From NCBI GenBank assembly GCA_009760855.2, contig WPIO01000263.1, forward strand, positions 104,551 through 168,550: 64,000 bases of DNA, in the 5' to 3' direction. Shown here in pieces: positions 22,902 to 33,196 of this stretch. Position 1 is the first letter of the stretch. Every line of letters begins with the position of its first letter. The notes beneath the pieces were generated by a model. That model saw nothing but the letters and a program-made list of their open reading frames with translations, was not told where the DNA came from and searched no databases. The position numbers and the translations under genes are program-made. This DNA is from Cristatella mucedo (lineage: Eukaryota > Bryozoa > Phylactolaemata > Cristatellidae).

Positions 22902-23046
22902 TTTGGTCCAGCGTTTAAGGTGCTTGCCTGCTCCAAGGTCACCCTGAGGTCAAGGGGTCGAAAAGTCCCAAGGCACACACAAAGCACCTGATAAGAGAAT
23001 AAATTCTCATGGGGCGCTATACAAATGAATTAAATTGTAAATGAAT
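22902..23046 (+). mobile_element. SINE2 copy
   Basis: A tRNA-like head (GGTCCAGCGTTTAAGGTGC, with a degenerate B box GGGGTCGAAAAGTCCC) passes into AAGCACCTGATAAGAGAATAAATTCTC and GGGGCGCTATACAAATGAATTAAATT. The tail has the same layout as LINE-A (AAGCACCTAGAAAGAGATTGAGTTCTC) and ends like LINE-B (GCGCTATACAAA). It sits about 30 bases upstream of the LINE-A copy at 23078. Confidence 0.65.
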
Positions 23047-23047
23047 T

Positions 23048-23713
23048 TTGAATTACCTCGTAGAATTAAATCTGCCTTCACAATTTATTGATCGCAGAGT
23101 TCTTCTTGAGCGCCTCTCATCTCGCCTGGGCATCACAGGCACTGCTCTGCACTGGTTCAGGTCCTATCTCAGTGGGAGACTCCAGAGTATTGACGTAAAT
23201 GGACAAAGATCATCTGAGGCACCTCTAAAATATGGGGTACCTCAGGGCTCAGTGCTGGATCCGGTTCTTTTCACAGTTTATACTCTCCCTCTTGCTGATG
23301 TGATTGCCAAGCACAATCTAGGCTTTCACTTCCATGCAGATGACACTCAGTTGTACCTTTGCTTTGATCCCTCCCAGTCTTCGAGCACCTCAAATTCTCT
23401 CAACTCACATGCTGCATGCATTGATGACATCCACACAGGGATGGAAGCAAGTTTTCTAAAACTACACGATGAAAAAACTAACTTACTAGTTATGGGCAAA
23501 CCCAGTGTGATTCACAAATTGGAAAGGCAGATGCTCAAAGTTGGCTCTGCCAGCATATCTCCAGTTGAATCAGCTCGAAATCTAGACGTCATACTCCAAA
23601 ACGACCTTTCGTTAGACGACCGTATCAGCTCCACAGTCAAATCTGCCTATTTTAAGCTTCATAGGATTGCTAAAAGTCGGGCTTGTTTAGATAAGGATAC
23701 CACGTCCAAGTAG
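23048..23713 (+). pseudogene. LINE-A reverse transcriptase fragment
   Basis: A 221-codon open frame, LINE-derived from about residue 11 (IDRRVLLERLSSRLGITGTA). Order seen: LHWFRSYLSGRLQS, LKYGVPQGSVLDPVLFTVYT, the catalytic box as HADD (23333-23344) instead of YADD, LHDEKTNLLVMGKPS, SARNLDVILQNDLS, and a stop at TTSK. Family knowledge: this is the palm of an L2/CR1-like reverse transcriptase that primes cDNA at the target site. The N-terminal endonuclease and fingers are missing. The Y-to-H change and the stop argue that it is dead. Confidence 0.85.
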
Positions 23714-24432
23714 GGTTCATGAATTCGTGACATCCTGTCTCGACTTCTGCAAACTCACTGCTTACTGGCCTACCAGCATGGGCGATCCCGCGATTGCAGC
23801 TGGTGCAAAACTGTGCAGTTAGGCTTCTCTGCCGTGAGCGTCACAGATGCCACATTTCTTCACTTCTCGCCGACCTGCACTGGCTACAAGTCAAGCGACT
23901 GATTGACTTCAAGGTTTTGTCGCTCACTTTGAGGTCCCTTCATTCTATGGCTCCAGCCTATCTCTCAGATATACTCCCCCATTAGGCCAACCATCGTACC
24001 ACCCGCTTTTCAGAATCCAGCAGTCTAGAAATACCTCGTACAAACCTTAAATCCTTTAAAGACCGTGCATTTAGTTCGTATGCTCCCAATGCCTGGAACT
24101 CCCTCCCAAGCTGCGTCAGAACATCACTTGACCTGACCAGATTTAAAAAGAACTTAAAAACACACCTACTGAGGACAGCATTTAGTGGGTGCCTGTGATT
24201 CGCCCTTGATGTGCTTATTCGTGCTCACACCGTGCATGCTGCCACTAACCACATTTGCATGCTTACCCTGTGCATGTCACCCATAACCATGGTATTAATT
24301 GTGCTTGTTTATCAAGCTTGATTTTAGTCACCATTCAATTGCATTTCTCTTTGCAGCAAGTGTAAAGCGCCTAGAAAGTGATAGAGTTCTCTGAGGGCGC
24401 TTTATCACGTGCATTTTTATTATTATTATTAG
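23078..24432 (+). mobile_element. LINE-A copy, 1.35 kb, 5'-truncated
   Basis: Starts in the reverse transcriptase, continues through the thumb (VKRLIDFKVLSLTLRSLHS, APAYLSDILPH; frame 23794-23985), the C-terminal APNAWNSLPS block and the 3' UTR. It ends in TTTTTATTATTATTATTAG at about 24432. Among plus-strand copies it is one of the most complete at its 3' end. The coding part is split by a stop at 23711 and by frameshifts. Confidence 0.9.
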
Positions 24433-24949
24433 TAAGGGAAGCATTTTTTTACCAGTGGCCACTTCTTACCCCACTTTTTCTGCGCTTTGCTCTGATTCCT
24501 TAGATGTATTCTCCGGGCATCGCCCTACAGTACCGGATCCCTCACCACGTGTATGAAAAGCTAGTAAGTGTTGCAAGCAACTTCGTTCAGTTACTTACTG
24601 AGTTAGGCCATAGTGCTTAGACAGAGGCTAGGCTGCCTAATTGTTGGGAGAGAAAGTCTGGAGGAGCCCTCTGATTGAAGGCAGCTGAGCCCAGTCTAGT
24701 CTAGCCCAGTCTAGCCCAGCCAGCCTTGCTGGGTGGACATTTACAGAGCTGCTCAACCAAGTCATCGGTCAGATGAATTTGGTTATGCTCGGACTTAATG
24801 AATTACCACAATCCATGGCTATCCACTCTAATTAATCTAATAGTTACCAGACGTAAGCGTTGCCAAGCTCATTTTTTGCACTGATATTTTAGTACACGCT
24901 AGAATTTATCTGTCCACTAAAATTCATGTCACTGAGCTTATGCATAATT
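24433..24949. other. No gene seen; short TCTAG(CC) repeats
   Basis: Non-coding. A short tandem run of AGTCTAGCCC-like units lies at 24691-24722. No other feature is visible. Confidence 0.4.
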
Positions 24950-27260
24950 ATGCAAATGAGCTTTGACTCAGAACGCCTGCACAGCAATCCACCGAAATCC
25001 ATTCTGGTTCTTGTTCAATCCACCACAAATCAGCTTTGAATAGCTCCAAAAAGTTTGGAATATCCAAATGCATCACACGCAAAATATTCTCAGAAAAATT
25101 TGCACGAATCCACTCAGTCGTTCTTATGAAGTCAACTGAAATAAGATGGCAGTGGCCCAGGCTAATTCTGCAATTCACGGCAATTCCCTGCATTCCACCA
25201 GGCTACGAATGAAATCGTGATCCGAAAACTTTGTTTTTGATTGCATATGAGAGCACACTTTGCAGAAAATGCATTAAACGAGTTTTACTTGCATTGGCAT
25301 GGCCATTCTCATGCATTATTGTGCAATCGACTGTAATAGCCCGGGCCAATACTGCAATCCACTTCTATACCACGTAAAATATCGATTTACATTGGGCCGA
25401 GCTCCAGTTTTTGTCGAGTATTAAAGTGCACCGTGCTGCGTGCCCAACAGCGCAAAATAAAAAAATGTGCAGGCTCGTATTAAGGTAGTGGGCGGCAATC
25501 TCCAAAAATGGCCCGAAAAAGGTCACGATCAACTCTTTTACGCTGAAAAGCATCCTCAAATCGCCATCGCGAAGCTCTATTTCACATTGCATAAAGAACT
25601 TGACTCAGCTCAAAGTGCGTACATACAACATTTCGCTCCATTATTCACACGCCTTCTCACGCAGCGAATTGCAATAAACTGCAACAAACTGGTCCAACAT
25701 GGCAATACACCTCTATCTGCCGAAATCCACTGCAATCCGCCACACAGCGGCCAGAATACAGACACTAGAAGCTCTAATTATGATTGTACTCTGCTCTACT
25801 CTTTGGTTTTTGTGTACTCGCATAACTTAACTGTAATTGCCTCGACCATTCTGGAGCAATACACTGCAATCGACTGTAACTGCCCGGGCCAGCACGTCGA
25901 TGTACTCCAAACCATAAAAAAACGACCAGAATACATACACTTTAAGCTCTAATAGTGATTGCACGTTGCTCGAATTTTTGGTTATTGTGTAATTCCACAA
26001 TGTCGCTACAATCACCTTGATAATTTGACTGCAATGCACTGCAATTGACTGTAATGGCCCGGGCCAATACCTCAATTTAGAATAATTTGGTGCAAAATGC
26101 CCTTAAATTGGTTTTGCAATGCTCTAATTTACCAATGTATAATGCATGTTACAAAGCACATTGGTAAATCCGTGGCAAATCAATGAGAAATCGGCTGCAC
26201 CAAGCTCCATTTCTCGTTCCACGTAATATCTCACTTCTCGAGCACATACTTTCGACCAGCTCTGACTGATCAATCTTGGACAATGCATAACAATCAACGG
26301 CAATGGCACGAGCATAATCGGCAATCCATAATGACCCATGGCAAACCGCCGGAAAGTGACTGGGCCGAGATTAAAGTTATCTTACTTGTCACAGCGAACT
26401 GTGTTTAAAGTGCAATCAAACCAACCAATGGCTGACATACAATGGCGAGCAATGAATGGCAACAAACCCCAACGTCCTGGGCCAAAACCCCAATCGCCGG
26501 CAAATGGAAGGAAAACTGGTAAGGCGGAAGCCTCAATTGTCATTACCTTTAACATTACGCTGCGTCCAAAGTAAAACCGCGGAATTTTCAAGATGCTTTG
26601 TTGGTTGGCTGTCAACAATGCACGGCAACCAACAGCAACGGTAGGGACCGAAAGCAAAATCCGTGGAAAATTGACAAGATTGGCTGCAATAAACTGCAAC
26701 TCTCATTCCACATACCATGTACACGTGTGCCGCATAATTTTCACCAATTGTGGACGTTCAATCGACGGCGATGGCCAGGGAACATACAACAATCCATAAC
26801 GGTCAGTTACAAGTGGACCGAAAGTTGCTGGGAGAACCTCCAACTTTTTCTGTGCATTTCACTACACTATATTAACAATTCAACCACATCCTTTTATGCA
26901 ATCGACAACGGTACAATCGACGGCAATGGCCCTGTCTCTGCTGCAATGTGGTTCACATTCGCTGGAAATTGGCAATTTGAATTTGTAATTACCCTCCTAC
27001 ATAACGCTCACAGTAGGAGCACATGCTGTCCTTTATCGCGCTAAATATCGGGCAATCCTTTGCAATCCATGGAAATTGCCCGAGGCAACACAGTAATGTG
27101 TGATTGTCTTTCACAATTGCAAACGCAGGTGGTTGGAGAAGATTAAAATTTCCTTGAGTAGCTGTGCTGTATTAAAAGTGCAACCGCATCCTATCAACCA
27201 ACCTTGAACGTACATGCAAGGGCAATGCGAGGCAATCGACGGCAAGGGCCTGGGAAAACA
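24950..27260. repeat. Degenerate satellite, units of roughly 140-180 bases
   Basis: A diverged block (GCAATCGACNGNAATGGCCNGGGCCAAT) recurs at about 25327, 25870, 26040, 26288, 26758, 26916 and 27234, with weaker matches at about 25150, 25675, 26620 and 27060. The clearest neighbouring units align from CAGAATACA at 25752 and 25927 (period 175) through AAGCTCTAAT, TTTTTGGTTNTTGTGTA and TGCAATCGACTGTAA. Spacings elsewhere are roughly 140-250 bases. The open frames inside (for example 25467-25952 and 26598-27044) show no domain and are probably by-products of the repeat. Confidence 0.6.
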
Positions 27261-27547
27261 CGGAAATCTATAATACTTCCTTAAAAATAGACTCGCAGCT
27301 GCTGGGTGAAGCTCCCATGAGGATTTTCCGTTCGTGTATATTTTCTGTGCACCCAGAAAATTCCATCGGTAATTCTAGCTCTCTGTACTGCATTGCAATT
27401 AAAATTGCAATGCAGTGTCGAGCTTTGCTTGCACCCATTAGCAGTTTTACCTTCGCTTGCACCTCGGTACCTTTGGCCCGTGGCCAAGTGCTTGCTTCAA
27501 GCAACCAGCTCTTGTGCTTTAGCTCTGTAGTATATGTATAGTTTTAA
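27261..27547. other. No recognised gene
   Basis: About 290 bases. Overlapping opposite-strand frames (27268-27504 -, 27317-27541 +) arise from a region with an internal inverted GCAATTAAAATTGC and show no domain. Confidence 0.35.
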
Positions 27548-27837
27548 TGCAGAAGGATCGGCGGAGTGAGCTTAGCCTGCCGCTTACCGAGAGGCGTAAC
27601 CAACCAACTAATGCAGTTCTGTGCGCATCTACGAGAAATAAGCAAGTTGCGACGAAAGAGCATTTCTAGCGCTGACCTACTTACCGTTATTAAAGGAGGT
27701 CGTGAGTCAGTGGCTTGAATTGGAAAGCTGACACACGAATGGGGATTTTCCTGAGCTTTATTCGCAAGCGCACAAAGTCACTGCAAGTCTAGTCCAGTTT
27801 TATCTTAACAGTCCTCACACGCTCTCAACAGCAAAAT

Positions 27838-28260
27838 CACTCTTGCAGAGGAAATATGTCCCCGAACTTGGGCTACCTACTTCTATTGTCGGGAACGACC
27901 CAAATAAGACGGGTAGCCGGAACCGGACCCTTGACTCTGGAGACCTAGGGCTCCGCCTCCACAGTGAAAGGCAGAAATACCTCATGCACTACACTAAGCA
28001 CTCTTGAAGAGGAAATACGTCACCGCACTAAGCCTACTTACGTCTATAGCCGGGAATGACTCAAATAGATGGAGTCCGAACTGGGGCCTAGACCCTGACT
28101 GGAGAACTAAGACTCAGCTTCTATCTTAACAGCAAGAATACCTGACACACTACCTCAAGCACTCTTGCGGAGGAAATATGTCTCCGCACTTAGGCTACCT
28201 ACGTCTCTAATGATGGACGATCCCGAACCAACGGAGTATCTCGCACACCACACCAACTAA
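27838..28260. repeat. Three 161-base tandem units in family E copy 2
   Basis: Units begin at CACTCTTG at 27838, 27999 and 28160. Each carries GAGGAAATANGTC, CTACNTACNTCT and GGGAANGACNCAAATA or a decayed form of it. The third is truncated. Exact 161-base spacing twice indicates unequal crossover or replication slippage inside the LTR. Confidence 0.85.
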
Positions 28261-28498
28261 GATTGATTTGCACGGCAAATCCTTATACTGAGACTGTATG
28301 CGAACCCAAACATATACACAACACAAAAGAAACTAAAAATGCTAGCTCGGGCGCGATACGACCGTATTCGGTGGAGTTCACAAAATCCTCCTCACACTGT
28401 CTCACCCTGTCTCACCCTGTCCAGTCAATCGAAAGCGAACAGCCGACCCTACTCCCTTGCTTTCGGACAAATGAGTCCGACAGTGTCGAAGCCAAGCC

Positions 28499-28500
28499 AA

Positions 28501-28566
<66 letters not shown>

Positions 28567-28594
28567 AGAGATTGAGAGATTGAGAGAACAGGAG
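28499..28594. repeat. (TA)n(GA)n and GATTGAGA microsatellite
   Basis: A perfect AT dinucleotide run passes into a GA run (28525-28562), then three GATTGAGA units. Copy 1 of the LTR has no such tract at the matching position (near 15700). Confidence 0.95.
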
Positions 28595-29031
28595 CTGAAC
28601 AAAAGACCCGGAGCCAGCTCAGCTCAACCATTAAATACCTAGCTGAGAAAATGGGGCCAGAGCTTAGTGGCAATTGACCCGGCACCGTGGGCAATAGCGG
28701 TAAAGAAATTAATACCGTAGCTTTGCCACCGGAGGGGCAACTCAATCCAGCTTGAATGCCGAAAAGGTTCCAGACGACTCTTTTAGCACAGAGTTACGGC
28801 CGAGGGTGACAGGCACAAAACATCAATCAGCAGCTCCCTCGGATAGCAGACTAATTTTAAAGGATGGATTGCCACTGCTGCTCTACAAGCTTATTGGCTC
28901 GTGCTTAAACTATTTCTGTCTCATCTCACTGGTGCTCCTATGTGGCTCACTGCTCCAGGACGAAAGGAGGTTTTCCTGCCGAACAGTTCTCGTTCACTCT
29001 AAAATTTGGCCAAGGTCAGTGCTGGGCTACA

Positions 29032-29568
29032 AAGTGCCTGGAAAGAGACTGACTTCTGTTCCGGATGCTATAGAGATGACATGAATGTAGTATCTATATG
29101 CTGGTAACAACTCTGCATCTAGTATTATTAAGCTAATTATCTAGTGCACTAATATAAGCTCATGCATGCACACATGTCTGTTTTTGCACACTTAATATCT
29201 TGAGTTGAGCAGGTTACATTAGACTCTAGGTGGGGGCAAGAAGTGACAGCCCAAAAGCCTGGGGCAATGGCATGGATTGGGAGCCATCAATCACTGGCTC
29301 AGATTAATTGCATTCGAATTTGGAACTGGTAGAGTTGATTAAAGGAGGAGCCTCTGATCGTAGTGCAGGTGCAAGGGCTTCCTGTTATCGGCTTCGAAAA
29401 CAAGGCAGCCTTCAGAACTGCATCCGTTCACAAGATGTTTGATAGTGCACGACAACAGCTTCCGGCTGTCATAGATAGACCAAATGCACTCTGCATATGT
29501 TGTATAGTGTGTTAGTCCGATATTGACGAGAAATCTCGTTGAGATATACAGGCGTGTACTTACACAGA
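29032..29568. other. No gene seen
   Basis: No open frame longer than 60 codons that is independent of the following low-complexity tract, and no repeat match. Confidence 0.4.
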
Positions 29569-30075
29569 CGAGATGAAGAGAAAGAGGTAGACGATGAACG
29601 AAGAGAGGAAGAGGAGAGACGGTCGGGAGAGAGGAGACACTCTGATAGGAGAGATAGAGGAGAGACAGAAGGAGAGGAAGGCAGAGGAGAGAAGCAGAGG
29701 TGGCGCTTGACAGCAGAAGCTGAGGGAGCTAGGAGAGTGGGCCTCAGGGTTTCCACTGGTAGCACCCAAACATTCCAAAAAGAACTGAGAGTGCTTGGTC
29801 TACGCAGAGGCTCAACAGAGTGGCTGTCTCTTTGTTTATGTTTCAGTGTCTCTGTCTCGGTGCCTCGGCCTCCCTGTCTCTATCTTTGTCTCTGTCCCTG
29901 TCTCTCTGTCTGCCTCTATATCTCTGTCTCTCTATCTCCATCTCTGTCTCTCTGTTCCTGTCTCTCTGTCTCGTCTCTCTTTGTCTCTGTCTCTCTGTCT
30001 CTTGTTTCTGTCTCTCTGTCCCCGTCTATCTGTCTCTGTCTCTCTGTCTCGTGTCTCTCTGTCTCTGAGTCTGTC
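29569..30075. repeat. Purine tract then (TCTCTG)n pyrimidine tract
   Basis: 29569-29700 is GA-rich on the plus strand. 29822-30075 is an imperfect TCTCTG/TCTGTC run. The open frame 29539-30102 (187 codons, EERR then LSVSVS) is produced by this composition and is not a gene. Confidence 0.9.
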
Positions 30076-30099
30076 TCTCTGTATTTATATCGATCTCGG

Positions 30100-30255
30100 T
30101 AATAATAATAAGAATAATAATATTAATGCACTTGATGAAACGCCGTCAGAGAACTCAATCTCTTTCAGGTGCTTTACATTTGCTGCAAAGGGAAATGCAA
30201 TTGAATGGTGAGTAATATCATGCTTTACAAATAAGATGAAACATAATGAATAATA
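30100..30255 (-). mobile_element. LINE-A 3' end, heavily truncated
   Basis: An AAT-rich tail, then TGCACTTGATGAAACGCC, AGAGAACTCAATCTCTTTC, TGCTTTACATTTGCTGCAAAGG and GGTGAGTAATATCATGC. It is embedded between two pyrimidine tracts. Confidence 0.85.
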
Positions 30256-30359
30256 TATAATAAATTTTGCTCTATCCGCCTATATAAATAAACAACATGA
30301 ATAAATAATGAATAATAATCAAGAGGAGTGCTGCGCTTTGTCGTGCACAACGTCGTGCC

Positions 30360-30915
30360 CGACTCTGCTGCTCTTTCTCTGTCGCTCTGGCTCAATCTCA
30401 CTCTCTCTGTGTCTGTCTCCCTGTCTCTTTCTCTCCGTCTCCTTCTCTCTGTCTCTGACTCTCTGTCTCCGTCTCTCTGTCATACCAAAACCGAGAACAA
30501 GACAGTGAGACAAAGACAGAGAGACCGAAACTGAGACCGAGAACAAGACCAAGACAGAAACCGAGAGACCAAGACGGAGACCAAGACAGAGAAACAGAGA
30601 TAGAGAGACAGAGACAGATAGACCACGACAGATAGAAAAAGATTGAGAAACGGAAACAGAGAGACAGAGTACCAGAGAGACAGAGACAGAGAGATGGAGA
30701 CAGAGACCGAGACAGAGACACAGAGAAAGAGAGAGATATATAGAGAGACAGAGACAGATAGAGAGCCGGAGACAGCGAGAAAGAGAGACAGAGACAGAGA
30801 GACAGATAGAAAGAGAGATAGAGAGACAGAGGCTGAGAGATGGAGACAGAGATACAGAGACAGAAAAATTAGAAACGGAGACCGAGAGAGACAGACAGGC
30901 TGAGTCGGGGAGACA

Positions 30916-31003
<88 letters not shown>

Positions 31004-31503
31004 CTGAGACAGAGAGACGGTGACAGAGAGACCAAGACGGAGAGACTCAGACAGAGAGACAAACACTGAGATAGAAAGACAGAGACAGAGAGTCGGAGAG
31101 AGAAAGACCAAGACGAAGTGACACAGACAAAGAGGTAGAAACAAAGTGGCAAAGACAGAGAGAAAGAAACAGGGATACAGCGACAGAGAGACCAAGACAG
31201 AGAAAAAGACAGATACAGTGAGATAGAGACGGTGATATAGACACAGAAAAACAGTCTTTTCGTTTCGGTCTCTCTGTCACGGTCTATCTGTTTCTGCTTC
31301 TGTCTCGGTCTCTCTGTCTCTGTCTTTCTATCTCACCGTCACTGACTCTCTGTCTCCGTGTCTCTGCATTTCTGTCACTGTGTCTCTGTCTCTTTATCTC
31401 TGTGTCTCTCGGTTGTAGTCTCTCTGTCTCTCCGTCTCACACTCTCTGTCTTGCTGTCGCTTTTTCTGTCTTGGTCTCTCTGTCTCTGTCTCTCTGCCTC
31501 TGT
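30360..31503. repeat. Long imperfect (CTCTGT)n with two strand switches
   Basis: Pyrimidine-rich on the plus strand at 30360-30480, purine-rich (GAGACA)n at 30490-31250, then pyrimidine-rich again from about 31255 to 31503. A pure (GA)n core lies at 30928-31000. The 277-codon minus frame at 30319-31152 (LSLSLSVSVS) and its overlapping neighbours are low-complexity artefacts. Opposed arms could pair as a hairpin, and the GA core could form triplex DNA. Confidence 0.92.
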
Positions 31504-32267
31504 CCATTTGCAACAAACGTAAAGCAAATAGAGCTTAATAAATCGTCGAATTGGTGCTGGTTAGACTAAACCCAACTTTTTATTGAGAATTTCTCAAAAC
31601 CCTCTTTTACTTTTCGAACCCTCTCCTACGAAAAACATGAAATCATTAGGAGCCCGTGGCGAAATGACTGACACGTTACTACGAGCTGGCCGCAAAACTA
31701 ACAGATAATGAGATGGCAGACGATTAAACCGTTCAGCCAACGTTTAAATGCATTATAAGGTGCCTCATGGAGGCATGACCACTCTGTGGGTGGAGAAAGT
31801 AGAAAGCAAGATGGAAGGAAAACTGGCCGTATAGGCTTCCTGTAAGAATGAAGAACAGAGCAGGACAGAAGCAAGACTGATGGTGTTAGTGAGGCTGAGA
31901 GTTGTTATGGTCGTAGAGCCCTGAACACTTTCTGGGACTACATTGTCCACTAGCTTCGAGTTGGTTAGCTATATACCAAGTTGGCCTCCAGTGTCTAACG
32001 TTACAAAGCTGATACTGTCCGCCATAAGCACGTGACCAGGGCGAGCTCTCGTGACTCGGCAGACGCATGGTGTGCCGGTAAGAGTAACTGTCTGCCAGTC
32101 AGTTGGTGATTCGTAGCTACTCCCAATCGGCGAGTCATCGCGAGGCCGTCATTATTGTGCGTACAAGGCCTCAATCAGTCAAGCACGATGGCTAAATTTG
32201 AACAAGAATACATCACTGATAGGGGCCCTATTCACAAGGCTATTTAGCCTGTCTTATAGTAATCTTA
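31504..32267. other. No recognised gene; possible LINE-A tail scrap
   Basis: 31505-31540 (CATTTGCAACAAACGTAAAGC) looks like a decayed plus-strand LINE-A tail. The rest, with frames of about 60 codons on the minus strand, shows no domain. Minus-strand AATAAA near 31579 is the only transcript-end-like signal. Confidence 0.3.
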
Positions 32268-32340
32268 TTAAAATAATGCATTTGTATAGCGCCCTCTGCG
32301 AGCTGAACCTCTTTTATGGCACTTTAAGGAGGAATCCTGA
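32268..32340 (-). mobile_element. Isolated LINE tail, variant type
   Basis: AATGCATTTGTATAGCGCCC, GAGCTGAACCTC and TATGGCACTTTAAGG follow the LINE-A tail order, but carry TTGTATAGCGC, which is closer to the LINE-B and SINE2 endings. Probably a related subfamily. Confidence 0.55.
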
Positions 32341-32761
32341 AATGGCTTTTGTATAGCTTTATAATTCGTAAGGATGGCAATTACCCAAAAAGCACATCAC
32401 TACTTAGCAATCAAGAAGCATAGTAGCAAATAGAACTGCTGTGTTGTGCACTGAAGCCACTGACAGTAACTGCAGGTTCCTGTAGTCAAGCTGGCAATTA
32501 AAGCTATTACCGTAAGTGTGTCCTTCCCATCCGACGAAGCCCTTTTCGGCAAGCTGCAATTTTCTGGTCACTAATTAAAAAGCTAATCTAAATTAAAGGA
32601 ATATAACCAACTTTCATCCACTCTTCCTTCTGCCCTTCTTATTCAAGACACTTGAATGAGCGATGGAAAAGTAACTAAACCATTCCACCGAATCCATCAG
32701 ATCTCGCTAGGAACTTCCCATCCGGATGTAGCTCCGACCATATGACCCAGCCTAAGGCTCC
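32341..32761. other. No gene seen
   Basis: Non-coding, no repeat match. Confidence 0.4.
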
Positions 32762-33196
32762 TCTTCTGGTTTACAATTGTAACCACCCAGACGCCCGTGC
32801 CCCGGCTCTCTACCGGTGAACGGGGTAGTGCAGCGCTGCAGCATAGCTAGAATACAAGCGGCCACAACTAGGTGCGAAAGCAACGGTTTATTGTGGGCCT
32901 GTTAGTAGTGGTTACGGGCCGGGCAAGCGCTTTATACGGCATGCACCGGCCCGACGGAATTAACTGCTTGAGAACTCCCGGAAGCCTGCCTACAATAAGC
33001 CACCGCCTGCGTCGCGAGCAGTGGTCCCGACCTCGAAGGCGGACTGCTACAGCACCTCCAGATGTGAGCAGCTAACTGAGTAGCCGACATAATGCAAACG
33101 CACAGTCTAAGTTGCACTTAGTTGTTCGTCACCTTTGATAAGCCTCTCGTGCTCTCCCTGCATAGTCTCGAATCGACTACCGAAGCAGCAGTCTGT
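32762..33196 (-). mobile_element. Family D LTR-like fragment, copy 2
   Basis: Inverted homologue of 13203-13676. On the minus strand it shows TATAAAG (plus TTTATA at 32931-32936) and then AATAAA (plus TTTATT at 32887-32892) about 40 bases later, followed by CACCTAGTTGTGGCCGC, the counterpart of the primer-site-like stretch in copy 1. TATAAA is intact here, whereas copy 1 has GTGTAAAG. Its left side continues into leader-like sequence with CACCGGTAGAGAG. Its right side is cut by the GGTCTGTCT satellite. The frame 32872-33075 is unrecognised and probably incidental. Confidence 0.4.

Larger units (their letters stand above)
27548..29031. mobile_element. Family E LTR, copy 2
   Basis: Aligns end to end with the solo LTR at 14867-16139: TGCAGAAGGATCGGCGGAG at the start, CGCTTACCGAGAGGCG, TTCGCAAGCGCACAAAGTC, three tandem units, GCTAGCTCGGGCGCGATACG, GCTCACTGCTCCAGGACG and GGGCTACA at the end. 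TG...CA ends are present but no matching target duplication is visible. It is longer than copy 1 because of a third tandem unit and a (TA)n(GA)n run. The same orientation as copy 1 might suggest 5' and 3' LTRs of one element, but copy 1's own GAAT flanks argue against that. Minus-strand AATAAA is at 27757-27762. Confidence 0.65.

Noticed and set aside
27838-28260. CRISPR-like array (regular spacing)
   Set aside because: Units are 161 bases and repeated over their full length, inside an LTR of an animal genome; no repeat-spacer pattern.
14867-29031. One 14 kb LTR retrotransposon with the two family E copies as its LTRs
   Set aside because: Copy 1 has its own GAAT target repeats with LINE-A on both sides, so it is a solo LTR; the copies are also well diverged.
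29539-30102. 187-codon frame rich in E/R then S/V
   Set aside because: Follows a purine tract then a pyrimidine tract; composition artefact.
30319-31152. 277-codon L/S-rich open frame and overlapping neighbours
   Set aside because: Produced by the (CTCTGT)n tract; pure low complexity.
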